From positions 62,001 through 126,000 of the forward strand of contig NZ_JAEVLT010000005.1 of assembly GCF_024494385.1 (NCBI RefSeq): DNA of 64,000 bases, in the 5' to 3' direction. Under the pieces are notes generated by a model. The model was not told the origin of the DNA. It searched no databases and saw nothing but the letters and a program-made list of their open reading frames with translations. The position numbers and the translations under genes are program-made. Within the stretch, counting starts at the first letter, position 1; every line of letters starts with the position of its first letter. Source of the DNA: Bacillus sp. EB600 (GTDB taxonomy: Bacteria > Bacillota > Bacilli > Bacillales > Cytobacillaceae). Shown here piece after piece: positions 1 to 9,735 of this stretch.

Positions 1-2
1 TA

Positions 3-917
3 AATGTTTCATATGATCCTACAAGAGAATTTTATGCTGATTTTAACAAAAGCTTTTCAGCTAATTGGGAAAAACAAACAGGCCAAAAAGTAACAATTAA
101 GCAATCACATGGTGGTTCCGGAGCACAGTCCCGTTCAGTTATCGATGGGCTTGAGGCTGATGTTGTAACATTGGCGCTTGCCTATGATATTGATGCGATT
201 GCTCAAGCAGGGAACCTCCCAGAAAATTGGCAGCAAAGACTTGCTTCTAATAGTTCACCATACACATCTACGATCGTGTTCCTTGTTCGCAAAGGAAATC
301 CAAAAGGCATAAAGGATTGGAATGACTTGACAAAGCATGGTGTATCGGTGATTACTCCAAACCCGAAAACCTCGGGGGGAGCAAGATGGAACTTCCTGGC
401 GGCATGGGGGTATGCATTAAAGCAAAATAACGGTGATGAACAGAAAGCAAAGGAATTTGTGACAAAACTCTATAAAAACGTGCCGGTGTTGGATTCTGGA
501 GCGCGTGGATCTACAACTACTTTCGTTGAAAAAGGTTTAGGAGATGTGTTGATTGCATGGGAAAATGAGGCATACCTTGCCATCAATCAGTTTGGAAAGG
601 ATAAATTCGAAATCGTGAATCCTTCCATTAGTATCCTAGCTGAGCCGCCAGTAGCCGTTGTTGATAAAGTTGCAAAAAAACATGGCACTGAAAAAGTGGC
701 AAAGGCCTATCTTGATTATCTGTATACAAAGGAAGGACAGGAAATTGCTGCACAAAATTATTACCGTCCACGCTCAAAAGAAGTTGCTGAAAAGTACGCT
801 AAACAGTTCCCGGCAATTAACCTATTTACGATTGATGAAGTTTTCGGCGGTTGGACCAAGGCTCAAAAAACTTACTTTGATGATGGAGGAGTATTTGATC
901 AAATTTATAAACCATAA
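3..917 (+). CDS. Sulfate ABC transporter, substrate-binding protein (5' end outside window)
   Basis: This is the extracytoplasmic receptor of the sulfate/thiosulfate ABC importer and delivers sulfate to the CysT/CysW permease. The frame is open from the window edge, so the signal peptide and true start lie outside. The first visible residues ([12 protein letters not shown], then [20 protein letters not shown]) are the conserved N-terminal binding region of the Sbp/CysP family. The C-terminal half shows the typical AYLDYLYT and NYYRPR segments. Three sulfate-transport genes follow on the same strand, which supports the call. The codons from position 3 onward belong to the protein, not only those after the internal TTG at 171. 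It could be called sbp or cysP; sequence alone does not separate sulfate from thiosulfate preference. Confidence 0.93.
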   Translation, partial: NVSYDPTREFYADFNKSFSANWEKQTGQKVTIKQSHGGSGAQSRSVIDGLEADVVTLALAYDIDAIAQAGNLPENWQQRLASNSSPYTSTIVFLVRKGNPKGIKDWNDLTKHGVSVITPNPKTSGGARWNFLAAWGYALKQNNGDEQKAKEFVTKLYKNVPVLDSGARGSTTTFVEKGLGDVLIAWENEAYLAINQFGKDKFEIVNPSISILAEPPVAVVDKVAKKHGTEKVAKAYLDYLYTKEGQEIAAQNYYRPRSKEVAEKYAKQFPAINLFTIDEVFGGWTKAQKTYFDDGGVFDQIYKP

Positions 918-995
918 TAGAAAAGCGGACGCGCCCGTACAGAGAAGGAAAATAGTCTCCGGGCGCAGTTGCTTGACATAAAGGGGAGCTTGCAC

Positions 996-1832
996 GTGTC
1001 AACAAAATCAAAACGAAATAGGGTTTTACCAGGGTTTGGACTTTCGATGGGTTATACCGTTATCTACCTTAGCTTAATAATCTTAATTCCGATTGCCGTG
1101 CTATTTTTAAAAGCATCGACGCTAAGCATGTCTGAATTTTGGAATACGGTAACCGAAGAGAGAGTAGTAGCCTCCTATAAACTTACCCTCTATACGTCCT
1201 TTGTGGCTGCGACCGTAAATGCTGTTTTCGGGACGCTGATCTCATGGGTACTGGTTCGATACAAGTTTTTTGGGAAACGAGTCGTTGATGCCTTTGTCGA
1301 TCTGCCATTTGCATTACCGACCGCTGTTGCAGGTATCGCTCTTACTTCTATTTATGCCCCTAATGGATGGATCGGACACTATTTTGCAACAGTAGGAATT
1401 AAGATTGCCTATACACAGATAGGGATTATGATTGCTTTAACATTTATCGGCCTGCCGTTTGTGGTCAGGTCTGTCCAGCCTGTATTGCAGGAGCTTGATC
1501 AACAATATGAGGAGGCAGCCTCAACACTTGGAGCTAATTCTGTTCAGATTTTTTTAAAAATAATCCTTCCAGCAATATTCCCAGCCATTTTGACAGGCTT
1601 TGCCCTTGCCTTTGCTCGTGGCTTGGGGGAATATGGATCGGTCGTGTTTATATCAGGTAATATGCCAATGAAAACAGAAATTGTTCCACTACTGATTATC
1701 ACGAAACTAGAGCAATTTAATTATGCGGGAGCAGCCGCAATTGCTTCCGTCATGCTTCTATTTTCATTTATTCTGCTTTTTTTAATTAACTTTTGGCAGT
1801 GGAAAATGGCTAAGAAACATGAAATAGCCTAG
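996..1832 (+). CDS. cysT: Sulfate ABC transporter permease CysT
   Basis: Inner-membrane permease subunit of the sulfate importer, about 278 residues with six hydrophobic segments. The binding-protein-dependent permease motif that docks on the ATPase (EEAASTLGANSVQIFLKIILP) lies around residue 170. The GTG at 996 is preferred because AGGGGAG sits about 8 nt before it; an in-frame TTG at 969 has no ribosome binding site. The gene lies 78 nt after the binding protein and 16 nt before cysW, so it is in one operon. CysT and CysW are paralogues; the order after the binding protein and the similarity to CysT/CysU support this assignment. Confidence 0.92.
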   Translation: MSTKSKRNRVLPGFGLSMGYTVIYLSLIILIPIAVLFLKASTLSMSEFWNTVTEERVVASYKLTLYTSFVAATVNAVFGTLISWVLVRYKFFGKRVVDAFVDLPFALPTAVAGIALTSIYAPNGWIGHYFATVGIKIAYTQIGIMIALTFIGLPFVVRSVQPVLQELDQQYEEAASTLGANSVQIFLKIILPAIFPAILTGFALAFARGLGEYGSVVFISGNMPMKTEIVPLLIITKLEQFNYAGAAAIASVMLLFSFILLFLINFWQWKMAKKHEIA

Positions 1833-1848
1833 AGGGAGATTTAAAAAA

Positions 1849-2712
1849 ATGATTGTCAGAGAACCGACTATAAATGATGTCACCGTCAAAAGCCTGAAAT
1901 CGAGCTTCGGGCTTGCTCCATTAAGAAAATGGCTCCTTATTGGTATAGCGCTCGTTTTTTTAGGAGTATTTATCCTGCTGCCATTGCTGGTTGTTTTCTC
2001 TCAGGCTTTAAGCAAGGGAATTGAGTTATACTTTTTAGCTTTTACAGAGCCAGATGCTCTAGCTGCGATTCAGCTAACCTTAATTACCGCTGTGGTTGCT
2101 GTAACGATCAATACTGTTTTTGGGGTGATTGCGGCTTGGGGGATAACAAAATTTGATTTTAAGGGCAAAAATGCACTGATTACCCTAATTGATATTCCAT
2201 TTGCGGTTTCACCTGTAATTGCCGGACTTGTGTTTGTGCTTTTGTTTGGTTCTCACGGCTTAATGGGACCATTTTTTGAAGCCCATAACATTAAAATTGT
2301 CTTTGCGGTTCCAGGGATTATCCTCGCAACGATTTTTGTCACCTTTCCATTTGTGGTTCGCGAATTAATATCGGTCATGCAGGAACAGGGATTCGATGAA
2401 GAGCAGGCCGCAATAACCCTCGGAGCGAGCGGGTGGCAAACGTTTCTTCGCGTGACTCTTCCTAACATAAAATGGGGCTTACTGTATGGCGTGATCCTTT
2501 GTAATGCAAGAGCTATGGGTGAGTTTGGAGCGGTTTCAGTTGTTTCTGGCCACATCAGAGGGGAAACAAATACGATTCCTCTTCACGTTGAAATATTGTA
2601 TAACGAATACAACTTTACAGCAGCATTCGCTGTGGCATCCATACTGGCGCTACTTGCTCTAGTCACTTTGATAGTAAAAAGTGTAGTCGAGTGGAAATTA
2701 AATAAACGCTAA
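1849..2712 (+). CDS. cysW: Sulfate ABC transporter permease CysW
   Basis: Second permease subunit of the sulfate importer, 287 residues, with a ~30-residue cytoplasmic N-terminus before the first membrane segment. The EAA-loop ([22 protein letters not shown]) is at about residue 183, and the family motif [15 protein letters not shown] follows it. The ATG start is preceded by AGAGGGAG. The ATPase gene cysA begins 23 nt downstream. CysT and CysW are expected to form the heterodimeric channel. Confidence 0.93.
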   Translation: MIVREPTINDVTVKSLKSSFGLAPLRKWLLIGIALVFLGVFILLPLLVVFSQALSKGIELYFLAFTEPDALAAIQLTLITAVVAVTINTVFGVIAAWGITKFDFKGKNALITLIDIPFAVSPVIAGLVFVLLFGSHGLMGPFFEAHNIKIVFAVPGIILATIFVTFPFVVRELISVMQEQGFDEEQAAITLGASGWQTFLRVTLPNIKWGLLYGVILCNARAMGEFGAVSVVSGHIRGETNTIPLHVEILYNEYNFTAAFAVASILALLALVTLIVKSVVEWKLNKR

Positions 2713-2735
2713 GAGTAAATAGGGGGGCTTTGGAA

Positions 2736-3815
2736 ATGGGAATCACAATTAATAATGTAACAAAAGTGTTTAGTAATTTCCCCGCAGTCAAAAACGTCAA
2801 TTTGGAAATACCAACTGGGGATTTTGTCGCACTTTTAGGACCTTCAGGTTCAGGAAAAACAACCCTTCTCCGGTTGATTGCAGGGTTAGAAACTTTAGAT
2901 TTGGGACAGATCTTTTTCAACAACTTGGATTATTCGAATAAAACTGTAAAAGAACGGAAGGTAGGCTTTGTTTTCCAACATTATGCCTTGTTTAAGCACA
3001 TGAATATTTTTGAAAATATAGCATTTGGGCTTAAGGTAAGACCCCGTAATGAACGTCCATCCAAAAAGGATATTAAAGAAAAGGTATTTGGATTATTAAA
3101 GCTTGTTCAACTGGAGCATCTTGCCGAGCGGTATCCAGCCCAGCTTTCCGGGGGACAAAGGCAAAGGATCGCCTTGGCGAGAGCTCTTGCTGTGGAACCA
3201 GAGGTTCTTCTCCTTGACGAACCATTTGGAGCATTGGATGCAAAGGTACGTCAGGAACTACGCCATTGGTTAAGAGAAATTCATCAGAAGCTATATATAA
3301 CAACGATTTTTGTTACCCATGACCAGGAGGAAGCCCTTGAAATGGCAGATACTGTAGTTGTTATGAATAATGGTCAGATTGAACAAATTGGTTCACCTAA
3401 GGAAGTTTATCAATACCCAGCAAATGCATTTGTCTACAGTTTTTTTGGCAGGGTGAATGAAATAAAGGGAAATGCTCTACTGAAGGGCACTCATGATTTA
3501 CAGGCGACAGAGAATACCGTAAGCTACATCAGGCCACATGAAATTGCACTAAGAAAAATATTTCAGGGGAACAGCATTGCCTCAGAGGTACTGCATGTAT
3601 ATTCGGTTGCTTCTACAGTCAGGATTGAATTAAGACGGCTTGACACAGGAGATCTCTTTGAGGCTGAAATGAGTACAGAAAAATCTCATGAACTTGGCCC
3701 CATTAAAAAAGGTGATATCCTCTATGCCGAGTTTAAAAATGTAGTAGTGTTTGGAATGAATCGGGATAGTATCAATACCCATTCTCGAGGGGAACAACTA
3801 AAAGTTGTTTATTGA
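2736..3815 (+). CDS. cysA: Sulfate/thiosulfate import ATP-binding protein CysA
   Basis: ATPase subunit that powers sulfate import, 359 residues. Walker A is GPSGSGKTT near residue 36, the ABC signature is [15 protein letters not shown] near 133, Walker B is [13 protein letters not shown] near 153, and the switch histidine is in [16 protein letters not shown]-like C-terminal domain follows (residues ~240-350). ATG 2736 is chosen over TTG 2730 because the GGGGGG ribosome binding site is then about 9 nt away instead of 3. This is the last gene of the operon; a strong bidirectional hairpin begins a few bases after the stop. Confidence 0.94.
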   Translation: MGITINNVTKVFSNFPAVKNVNLEIPTGDFVALLGPSGSGKTTLLRLIAGLETLDLGQIFFNNLDYSNKTVKERKVGFVFQHYALFKHMNIFENIAFGLKVRPRNERPSKKDIKEKVFGLLKLVQLEHLAERYPAQLSGGQRQRIALARALAVEPEVLLLDEPFGALDAKVRQELRHWLREIHQKLYITTIFVTHDQEEALEMADTVVVMNNGQIEQIGSPKEVYQYPANAFVYSFFGRVNEIKGNALLKGTHDLQATENTVSYIRPHEIALRKIFQGNSIASEVLHVYSVASTVRIELRRLDTGDLFEAEMSTEKSHELGPIKKGDILYAEFKNVVVFGMNRDSINTHSRGEQLKVVY

Positions 3816-3820
3816 ATAGA

Positions 3821-3858
3821 AAAAAATGGGAGGTGCATTGTGGCACCTCCCAAAATTA
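3821..3858. terminator. Bidirectional terminator between cysA and the TauE/SafE gene
   Basis: A perfect 10-bp stem (TGGGAGGTGC at 3827-3836 with GCACCTCCCA at 3843-3852) encloses a 6-nt loop. Six A's lie on the left flank and an A/T-rich run on the right. It can therefore terminate both the cysPTWA operon and the convergent exporter gene. Confidence 0.88.
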
Positions 3859-3864
3859 TTCATT

Positions 3865-4641
3865 TTACACAATGAGTTTAATTCCACTAAAAATGATGAT
3901 TGCAGCAATGACGGTACGTAACGGCTTTGTTGGAACTTTAGCTGATAGCGTACTTCCGACGAGCACTCCAGGAATAGATCCTATTAATAGGTTTCCTGCA
4001 AGCATGTAATCTACACTTCCAGTACTAGCATGGAGGAGTCCTGCAACTGTTACAAGAAAAAATGCATGGGCAATATCAGTACCAACTAATTCGGACCCGG
4101 TCATACGGAAAAGAAACATCATTGCTAGAGCGAATAAAGACCCTGATCCGATCGAGGTTAGCCCGACAATGAAACCGAATAAAGCTCCAAGAAAAATCGT
4201 TAATCCGCGCTTTTGTTCGAGAGGTTTTAATTGCCAGCGGTTTGGCTTTAATTTATTATCAAAGAATGTTTTGATCAGGGTTGATATAGCAACAAAAATG
4301 AGAATGAATCCAAGAGAGTGCTTTATTATTTGATCTTGATTATGAAAGGTGGAGTTAAAAAGCTGCAAGATGAAGATAGCGGCGGCCGCACTTGGAACAC
4401 TGCCAATTGCCAAGTATTTCACTAACTTGAAATTAATTGTTTTTTGTCTCCAGTGCTGAATAACCCCAAAAAATTTCGTGAATGAGTTATAAAATAAGTC
4501 TGTTCCCACTGCGATAGAAGGATTAACTCCAACCATTATTAGAACAGGTGTTAAAAGGGCTGCACCCCCGACACCTGTAAGCCCGACTAAAAAGCCAACC
4601 AACAAACCCATCAATGCTATACCAATACTCATCTGTCTCAT
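3865..4641 (-). CDS. TauE/SafE family sulfite/organosulfonate exporter (copy 1)
   Basis: Polytopic membrane protein of 258 residues with about eight hydrophobic segments. The family hallmark glycine-rich repeats are present: GLTGVGGAALLTPVL near residue 21 and GLTSIGSGSLFALAMM near residue 160. TauE/SafE proteins export sulfite, sulfoacetate or related sulfur anions. Placement opposite the sulfate importer fits a role in exporting excess sulfur oxyanions; the substrate is inferred. The ATG at 4641 is preceded by AGGAG (AAAAGGAGAATGAG on the minus strand). A close paralogue lies at 38651-39424. Confidence 0.88.
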   Translation of the reverse strand: MRQMSIGIALMGLLVGFLVGLTGVGGAALLTPVLIMVGVNPSIAVGTDLFYNSFTKFFGVIQHWRQKTINFKLVKYLAIGSVPSAAAAIFILQLFNSTFHNQDQIIKHSLGFILIFVAISTLIKTFFDNKLKPNRWQLKPLEQKRGLTIFLGALFGFIVGLTSIGSGSLFALAMMFLFRMTGSELVGTDIAHAFFLVTVAGLLHASTGSVDYMLAGNLLIGSIPGVLVGSTLSAKVPTKPLRTVIAAIIIFSGIKLIV

Positions 4642-4942
4642 TCTCCTTTTAAATCCCAGTAAATATATATGAATTATAAAGTTTTATGCTTTACTTGTAA
4701 ACAACAATTTTCTGAAAATTATATATTGATTTCATTTAAATAGTTGACATGATTCAAGATCACCCTGAAGAATTGTTTGAATTTTAATACCGTTGCATGG
4801 GTAACAATGATATTATTAGAAAATGGCATAAAAGTGGAGGAGCTAAGTGGTAGACCATTAATTATCTGGAATTTGCAAAGGTTATCTGCCGTTTAGTTTT
4901 CCCGCCTGATGATAAGTGTAACAGAAAGGATTGGGCATTATT
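4642..4942. other. Intergenic region with no assignable gene
   Basis: About 300 nt between divergently transcribed genes. A TTGACA at 4744 lacks a well-placed -10 element. One frame stays open for about 45 codons (roughly 4755-4895) and has protein-like composition, but it has no ribosome binding site or start. I see nothing firm here beyond the probable promoters of the two flanking genes. Confidence 0.5.
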
Positions 4943-5626
4943 ATGGAAGGAAAAACAGCACTTATTGCCGGTTCAAGTGGTTTAGTCGGAAATGAATTGC
5001 TGAATCTCTTGCTAGAGGGAAAAGAATATGAACAAATTTATGCAATTGTTCGAAAACCGCTTAATCTATATCACCCAAAACTAACCGAAGTTGTTGTAGA
5101 CTTTGAAAGGCTTGAAGAATATAAAGATTACTTTGCTGTTACTGATGTTTTTTCTTGCCTAGGAACGACGATTAAGAAAGCCAAAACTCAAAAGGCAATG
5201 GACAAAGTTGATCTAGAATATACATTGACCATTGCAAAGCTGGCTAATGAAAAAGGTGCTAAACAATTTACAATAATAAGCTCGATGCATGCTGATCCTA
5301 ATTCCCAAAATAGCTACCTTAATATGAAGGGAAGATTGGAACAGGAACTTATAAAGATCCCATTTGAAACAATATCTATTTTGCAGCCATCTCTTCTATT
5401 GGGAGAACGGAAGGAATTTAGGTTTGGGGAAAAGCTTGGAAGATTTTTTATGAGATTAATCTCCGTTATTTTAGTAGGTCCATTAAAAAAATACAAAGCG
5501 ATAAAAGGGGAAACCGTGGCTTTAGCGATGTATTGGATAGCCCAAACAGAAAAAAAGGGGTTAACCGTTTATAAATCTGAAGAAATTGAATTCATTGGCA
5601 ACAATATTTATATAGAAGAAATATAG
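4943..5626 (+). CDS. NAD(P)-binding oxidoreductase, HTATIP2/TIP30-like short-chain family
   Basis: About 227 residues with an N-terminal Rossmann motif (ALIAGSSGLVGNELL, a GxxGxxG variant near residue 6), the DVFSCLGTTIKKAKTQ strand typical of TIP30/YwnB-like atypical SDRs, and FTIISSMHAD in the place of the catalytic serine region. The substrate is unknown. ATG 4943 is used; the TTG at 4931 would directly abut the AGAAAGGA ribosome binding site. The stop is only 19 nt from the ftsH-like start, so the two genes are probably cotranscribed. Both may belong to a stress or quality-control function, but that is inference. Confidence 0.78.
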   Translation: MEGKTALIAGSSGLVGNELLNLLLEGKEYEQIYAIVRKPLNLYHPKLTEVVVDFERLEEYKDYFAVTDVFSCLGTTIKKAKTQKAMDKVDLEYTLTIAKLANEKGAKQFTIISSMHADPNSQNSYLNMKGRLEQELIKIPFETISILQPSLLLGERKEFRFGEKLGRFFMRLISVILVGPLKKYKAIKGETVALAMYWIAQTEKKGLTVYKSEEIEFIGNNIYIEEI

Positions 5627-5645
5627 TCGACATGGAGGAAGCAAA

Positions 5646-7466
5646 TTGAAAGAAATAAAGCCACCGAAAAAACCAATTATTTTTTACTACTTAGTCATAC
5701 TACTTGTCATTATGCTTTTAAATACATTTATTTTTCCGGCAATTGTTAATCGTTCTGTTAAAGCGGTGGATTATGGAACATTCTTAACAATGGTTGAGCA
5801 AGGAAAGGTAAAAGAGGTTGAAATAAAAGATAATTCTATTGTCTTTGTACCTGAGAATAAAAGTGAGGCCAAAATTTATAAAACAGGGGCAGTAGATGAT
5901 CCTAAATTGGTTGACCGGCTCCATAAGGCCAACGTTAAATTTACGAAAGTAATACCAAAAGAAAATTCCCCGCTGCTAAATTTCTTTTTAACGTGGATTT
6001 TTCCATTGCTGATTTTTATTGCGATTGGTCAATGGCTAATGAGAAAGTTACAAAATAAGCTGCCAGGCGGGGGAGGGGCATTATCCTTTGGGAAAAGCAA
6101 TGCAAAGGTTTATGTAGAGGCCCAAACAGGTATAACATTTGCAGATGTTGCTGGTCAGGATGAAGCAAAAGAAGCGCTCCAAGAAATTGTTGACTTTCTG
6201 CATAATCCGAAAAAATATAAGGAAATTGGCGCGAAAATTCCTAAGGGAGCTTTGTTAGTAGGCCCTCCTGGAACAGGTAAAACCCTTCTTGCGAAAGCTG
6301 TAGCTGGGGAATCAAAGGTTCCGTTCTTTTCGATCTCAGGATCTGAATTTGTAGAGATGTTTGTTGGTATGGGGGCTGCGAGAGTACGAGACCTATTTAA
6401 ACAGGCTCAGGAAAAAGCTCCATGTATTGTTTTTATCGATGAAATAGACGCAATTGGGAAAAGCCGTAATTCAGGAATGGCTGGCGGCAATGATGAAAGA
6501 GAACAAACATTAAATCAGCTTTTAACGGAAATGGATGGATTTGATGCTGATAAAGGCGTCGTCATCTTGGCAGCAACTAACCGACCTGAAACCCTGGATA
6601 AAGCATTGCTCAGACCAGGTAGATTTGACCGTAGGGTACCAGTTGAATTGCCTGACCTTGCAGGCCGTGAGTCCATTTTGAAGGTTCATGCCGTAAAAGT
6701 GAAGTTAGCTGATAATATTGATTTTAATGTTATTGCCAGGGCTACATCAGGAGCTTCCGGAGCTGACTTAGCGAATATTATCAATGAAGGCGCCTTAAGA
6801 GCGGTAAGACTGGGGCGTAATCAAGTGACCCAAGCAGACTTGGAAGAGTCGGTAGAGGTGGTAATTGCGGGGTATCAAAGGAAGAACGCGGTGATTTCAA
6901 TGAAAGATAAATTAACAATCGCCTATCACGAAATAGGACATGCTTTGGTTGCTGCAAAACAGAATGATTCAGCACCTGTCCATAAAATAACCATTATACC
7001 ACGGACCTCTGGCGCTTTAGGCTACACAATGCAGGTGGATGAGCAGGAACAGGTGCTGATGAGCAAAGAGCAGGCATTAGATAAAATATCCACTTTTATG
7101 GGAGGCCGCGCTGCCGAAGAGCTTATTTTTAATCGAGTGACCTCTGGCGCCTCCAATGATATTGAACAGGCCACGAAGATTGCCCGATCAATGGTGACTA
7201 GATTTGGGATGAGCGAAGAATTCGATATGATGGCATTAGAAACTGTCAATAATCCTTATTTAGGTGGAGATACATCCTTATTGGTGTCCGTGGAAACGGC
7301 ATCCAAAATAGATGATGAGGTTCTTAGAATCATTAAAACCTGTCACCAAAAAGCAAGAACTATTTTAGAAGAAAATAAAGACAAACTTCATGAACTTACC
7401 AAATATCTACTAGAAAAGGAAACAATCTCTGGAGACGAATTCATGGGCATATTGTCAGGAAAATAG
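5646..7466 (+). CDS. FtsH-family membrane AAA+ zinc metalloprotease, compact form
   Basis: Membrane-anchored ATP-dependent protease, 606 residues. There are two N-terminal membrane segments (about 10-30 and 110-128) around an FtsH extracellular domain. The AAA module carries Walker A (GPPGTGKT near residue 206), Walker B ([12 protein letters not shown]) and the second region of homology (RPGRFDRR). The peptidase zinc site is HEIGH near residue 425, where most FtsH proteins have HEAGH. The TTG start has GGAGG eight nt upstream. The usual Bacillus context (tilS-hpt upstream, hslO/cysK downstream) is missing and the acidic C-terminal tail is short. It is probably an accessory paralogue and not the housekeeping FtsH. 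Confidence 0.9.
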   Translation: MKEIKPPKKPIIFYYLVILLVIMLLNTFIFPAIVNRSVKAVDYGTFLTMVEQGKVKEVEIKDNSIVFVPENKSEAKIYKTGAVDDPKLVDRLHKANVKFTKVIPKENSPLLNFFLTWIFPLLIFIAIGQWLMRKLQNKLPGGGGALSFGKSNAKVYVEAQTGITFADVAGQDEAKEALQEIVDFLHNPKKYKEIGAKIPKGALLVGPPGTGKTLLAKAVAGESKVPFFSISGSEFVEMFVGMGAARVRDLFKQAQEKAPCIVFIDEIDAIGKSRNSGMAGGNDEREQTLNQLLTEMDGFDADKGVVILAATNRPETLDKALLRPGRFDRRVPVELPDLAGRESILKVHAVKVKLADNIDFNVIARATSGASGADLANIINEGALRAVRLGRNQVTQADLEESVEVVIAGYQRKNAVISMKDKLTIAYHEIGHALVAAKQNDSAPVHKITIIPRTSGALGYTMQVDEQEQVLMSKEQALDKISTFMGGRAAEELIFNRVTSGASNDIEQATKIARSMVTRFGMSEEFDMMALETVNNPYLGGDTSLLVSVETASKIDDEVLRIIKTCHQKARTILEENKDKLHELTKYLLEKETISGDEFMGILSGK

Positions 7467-7473
7467 TAAAGGC

Positions 7474-7516
7474 GCAAAAAAAGTGAAGGAATCTGGCACC
7501 TTTCACTTTTTTTTGC
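7474..7516 (+). terminator. Terminator after the ftsH-like gene
   Basis: The arm GCAAAAAAAGTGAA pairs with TTCAC plus a T-run ending in GC, around a loop of about 13 nt. It lies immediately after the ftsH-like stop and ends the oxidoreductase/ftsH unit. Confidence 0.7.
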
Positions 7517-7650
7517 ATATTATTGATGCCCACCCATTTTCACATCAATGCTATAATCATTTTATAAGCATGAAGATTCTGTAATTTCAGTATTTTTTGA
7601 ACCAATTGTTACCTAATTTGTGATTTATTTATCAGAGGGAGTGGGTAGGA

Positions 7651-8451
7651 ATGAGAGTTGACATTAGTCGAATGGAGGAGGAACAAGCAAAAATTATCCT
7701 TCAAGAAACAGGTGGTTTAGCAATTATTACCATTCATCGACCACATAAAAGGAATGCGTTAACAGCTAATATGTGGAATCAGTTAGCTGAAATCGGCGAG
7801 AAGGTTTTGGATAATCCCAAAAATAAAGTACTACTATTGAGAGGTCACGGGGAACAGTTTACCGCAGGTTCAGATATTGGGGAATTTCACGAAATGTCAC
7901 TTGACGAAGCGGAAAATTCGTTTATTTTAATGGAAAAGGCAATATCTACAATTGAAAAATTACCCTTGCCTACGATTGGCGTGATCAATGGCCCTGCAAT
8001 GGGGGCCGGTCTTGAGCTCGCGCTTGCTTGTGATTTGCGGATTGGGTCGGAAAAAGCAAGACTAGGGATACCTGTTGGGAAATTAGGTATTACCATAAAT
8101 AATAAATTTGCCAAACGAGTGGTAGATTTAGTGGGGCCAAGTGTAACGAAAGAGTTAGTGTATTTAGGTCGGATTCTAAAAGCAGAGGAAGCTTACTCCT
8201 TGGGGATGTTGAATTATTTGGCAAATGAAACGGAACTAGACCGTTATGCCCTGCGAATGGGAAAATTGGTTGCTTCTATGTCTCCTGCATCGCTCCTTGC
8301 CGTCAAACAATCTGTTAACGAATGCATAAATAGTACTCCTGCTCTATGGACAGGGTCTACTCCTTTCGTCGACCAACAGGATTTTTCCGAAGGTGTCGCT
8401 GCTTTTGTCGAAAAGAGAGCACCAAAATTCAAGCGTAGAACGAATTCCTAA
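7651..8451 (+). CDS. Enoyl-CoA hydratase/isomerase family protein
   Basis: Cytosolic crotonase-fold enzyme, 266 residues. It has the family N-terminal segment (ITIHRPHKRNALTANMW near residue 27), the first oxyanion-hole region (GHGEQFTAGSDIGEF near 70) and the second (INGPAMGAGLELALACDLRI near 113). The catalytic glutamate pair of true enoyl-CoA hydratases is not obvious at both expected sites, so the reaction could be hydration, isomerisation or hydrolysis of an acyl-CoA. It stands alone, with terminators on both sides. The ATG at 7651 has AGAGGGA about 10 nt upstream. A second in-frame ATG at 7672 is possible. Confidence 0.85.
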   Translation: MRVDISRMEEEQAKIILQETGGLAIITIHRPHKRNALTANMWNQLAEIGEKVLDNPKNKVLLLRGHGEQFTAGSDIGEFHEMSLDEAENSFILMEKAISTIEKLPLPTIGVINGPAMGAGLELALACDLRIGSEKARLGIPVGKLGITINNKFAKRVVDLVGPSVTKELVYLGRILKAEEAYSLGMLNYLANETELDRYALRMGKLVASMSPASLLAVKQSVNECINSTPALWTGSTPFVDQQDFSEGVAAFVEKRAPKFKRRTNS

Positions 8452-8497
8452 ATAAAAAACGGAAAGCTTATTTAACTGGTAAGCTTTCCGTTTTTTT
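8452..8497. terminator. Bidirectional terminator
   Basis: Stem AACGGAAAGCTTA (8458-8470) pairs with TAAGCTTTCCGTT (8480-8492), flanked by A's on the left and T's on the right. It serves the enoyl-CoA hydratase gene on the + strand and the P-loop protein gene on the - strand, whose last codons overlap it. Confidence 0.87.
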
Positions 8498-9292
8498 AGA
8501 CATTTGAATATAAAGATTGATGGAAGAAAATTCAATATTTAAGTGGTTTAAAAAATAGATACGAATATCGCTTTGCAGTCTCTCAGACATCTCAAACAGA
8601 TTGAAACGGATTGGCTGTTTGATCGTGATACTAACATTAAGAATCGGCAGACCTTGCAACTGAAATTGAGCGGATTTGCAGTCTTCAATTTCTTGATAGC
8701 CCTTACAGATAATCTTTACCAAATCTATGTACACCTTTTTATGGATGATAATGCTGCCGCGGTGAAAATCTGGATGAACAATCGTTGTTTCTCCAATTCT
8801 TTCCCGCTTTGGAGAGAAAATTTCCCTGCCCTTAAGAATAATTTTTTTAAAGAAATTCGGATCCACTTGTTTATAGGGAATCGGGATAATATGTTTTCCT
8901 TCCGTTTTTCGCACAAATTGAGCAATCTTAATTTCACTAGAAGAACGAATATCTTCTACATGAAAATAGTGTTTAATTTCACCTAAATTCAGTCGTAAAG
9001 CGATTGTCTTCGTCATCCGTTCTGAAGTTCCAATAATTAAAATTCTTTCGATATAATAGTTGTTGATGGCCATTTGAATTTCTTTGACGTGATCTTCAAA
9101 AAAGAATGTTGCCCGTTTCACTGCTGTTAAAGAGTTTTTTTCAAATTTTGCAGAAGTACCAGCTATTTTCTGACCATTAAAAATAAGCAGACCATCATCT
9201 ATGATCGCTGGTATCTTGTGTTTGTGTGCAAAAGTTAATGCACTTGTACTTTTCCCTGTTCCGCTTGGACCACTTAATGAAAATACTTCCAT
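8468..9292 (-). CDS. P-loop NTPase with an Asp23/Gls24-like C-terminal region
   Basis: 274 residues. The N-terminus has a Walker A motif (SGPSGTGKST, residues 7-16) followed by DDGLLIFNGQKIAGTSAK, resembling small nucleotide-kinase folds. The central part (residues ~95-165) has alternating strands and helices. The last ~100 residues (from HPDFHRGSIIIHKKV) contain a strand pattern (GLPILNVSITIKQPIRF, then SINLYIQM) that resembles the Asp23/YloU (Gls24) fold; this is visual pattern matching only. The ATG at 9292 is preceded by a weak GGCGG. Function is unknown; a regulatory kinase or GTPase-like switch near the envelope is possible. It is a single gene with its own terminator. Confidence 0.7.
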   Translation of the reverse strand: MEVFSLSGPSGTGKSTSALTFAHKHKIPAIIDDGLLIFNGQKIAGTSAKFEKNSLTAVKRATFFFEDHVKEIQMAINNYYIERILIIGTSERMTKTIALRLNLGEIKHYFHVEDIRSSSEIKIAQFVRKTEGKHIIPIPYKQVDPNFFKKIILKGREIFSPKRERIGETTIVHPDFHRGSIIIHKKVYIDLVKIICKGYQEIEDCKSAQFQLQGLPILNVSITIKQPIRFNLFEMSERLQSDIRIYFLNHLNIEFSSINLYIQMSKKTESLPVK

Positions 9293-9473
9293 ATCATCAC
9301 GCCGCCTAACATCCGAATTTTTGCCTAATCAATCGTTATTGACCATTGACATATGTATATTATTGCAAATTTTCAATCTATTATACCACAAAATAATTGG
9401 GGATAAGAGGTGTTTATGTCTGAATAGTTAGCAATAGTGGTGAGATACTATAATAAAAAAAGGAGTGCTGATC

Positions 9474-9623
9474 ATGCCGAAAAATACTGACTATGTTGCA
9501 GCCGATCTCTCGAATAATTTAGTAAGTGAGCTCAAATTGTTCGAAGAAAAATTAAGTGAGGAATCTCAAAAGAAGTTAATAGTGATTGCTTACGAAAAGG
9601 ATGATGACAAAATGCAAGGTTAA
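9474..9623 (+). CDS. Hypothetical small acidic protein (49 aa)
   Basis: A 49-codon ORF starting at ATG 9474 with an AGGAG site 9 nt upstream and a dedicated terminator directly after the stop. The sequence begins MPKNTDYVAADLSNN and has a helical centre (LVSELKLFEEKLSEESQKK) and an acidic end (EKDDDKMQG). There is no membrane segment and no motif I recognise. The RBS-ORF-terminator arrangement supports a real gene, but nothing indicates its function. Confidence 0.6.
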   Translation: MPKNTDYVAADLSNNLVSELKLFEEKLSEESQKKLIVIAYEKDDDKMQG

Positions 9624-9657
9624 AAAAAGAAATAGGGAGCTCCCTATTTCTTTTTTT
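9623..9657 (+). terminator. Terminator after the 49-aa gene
   Basis: AAAGAAATAGGGAG and CTCCCTATTTCTTT form a long, nearly loop-free palindrome ending in seven T's. It overlaps the stop codon. Confidence 0.8.
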
Positions 9658-9735
9658 CGTAATATGAATAAAATAATAAGGTATACTAATTTGCGTTTAT
9701 TTGTAAAGTTACAAAGAATCTAAGGGAGATTGGCA

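Noticed and set aside
4755..4895. Open stretch of about 45 codons before the oxidoreductase gene
   Set aside because: No SD, no start and no recognisable family; an SD-like GGAGGAG inside it leads to an immediate stop.
8573..8986. 137-codon + strand ORF
   Set aside because: Antisense to the P-loop protein gene, with no SD or family resemblance.
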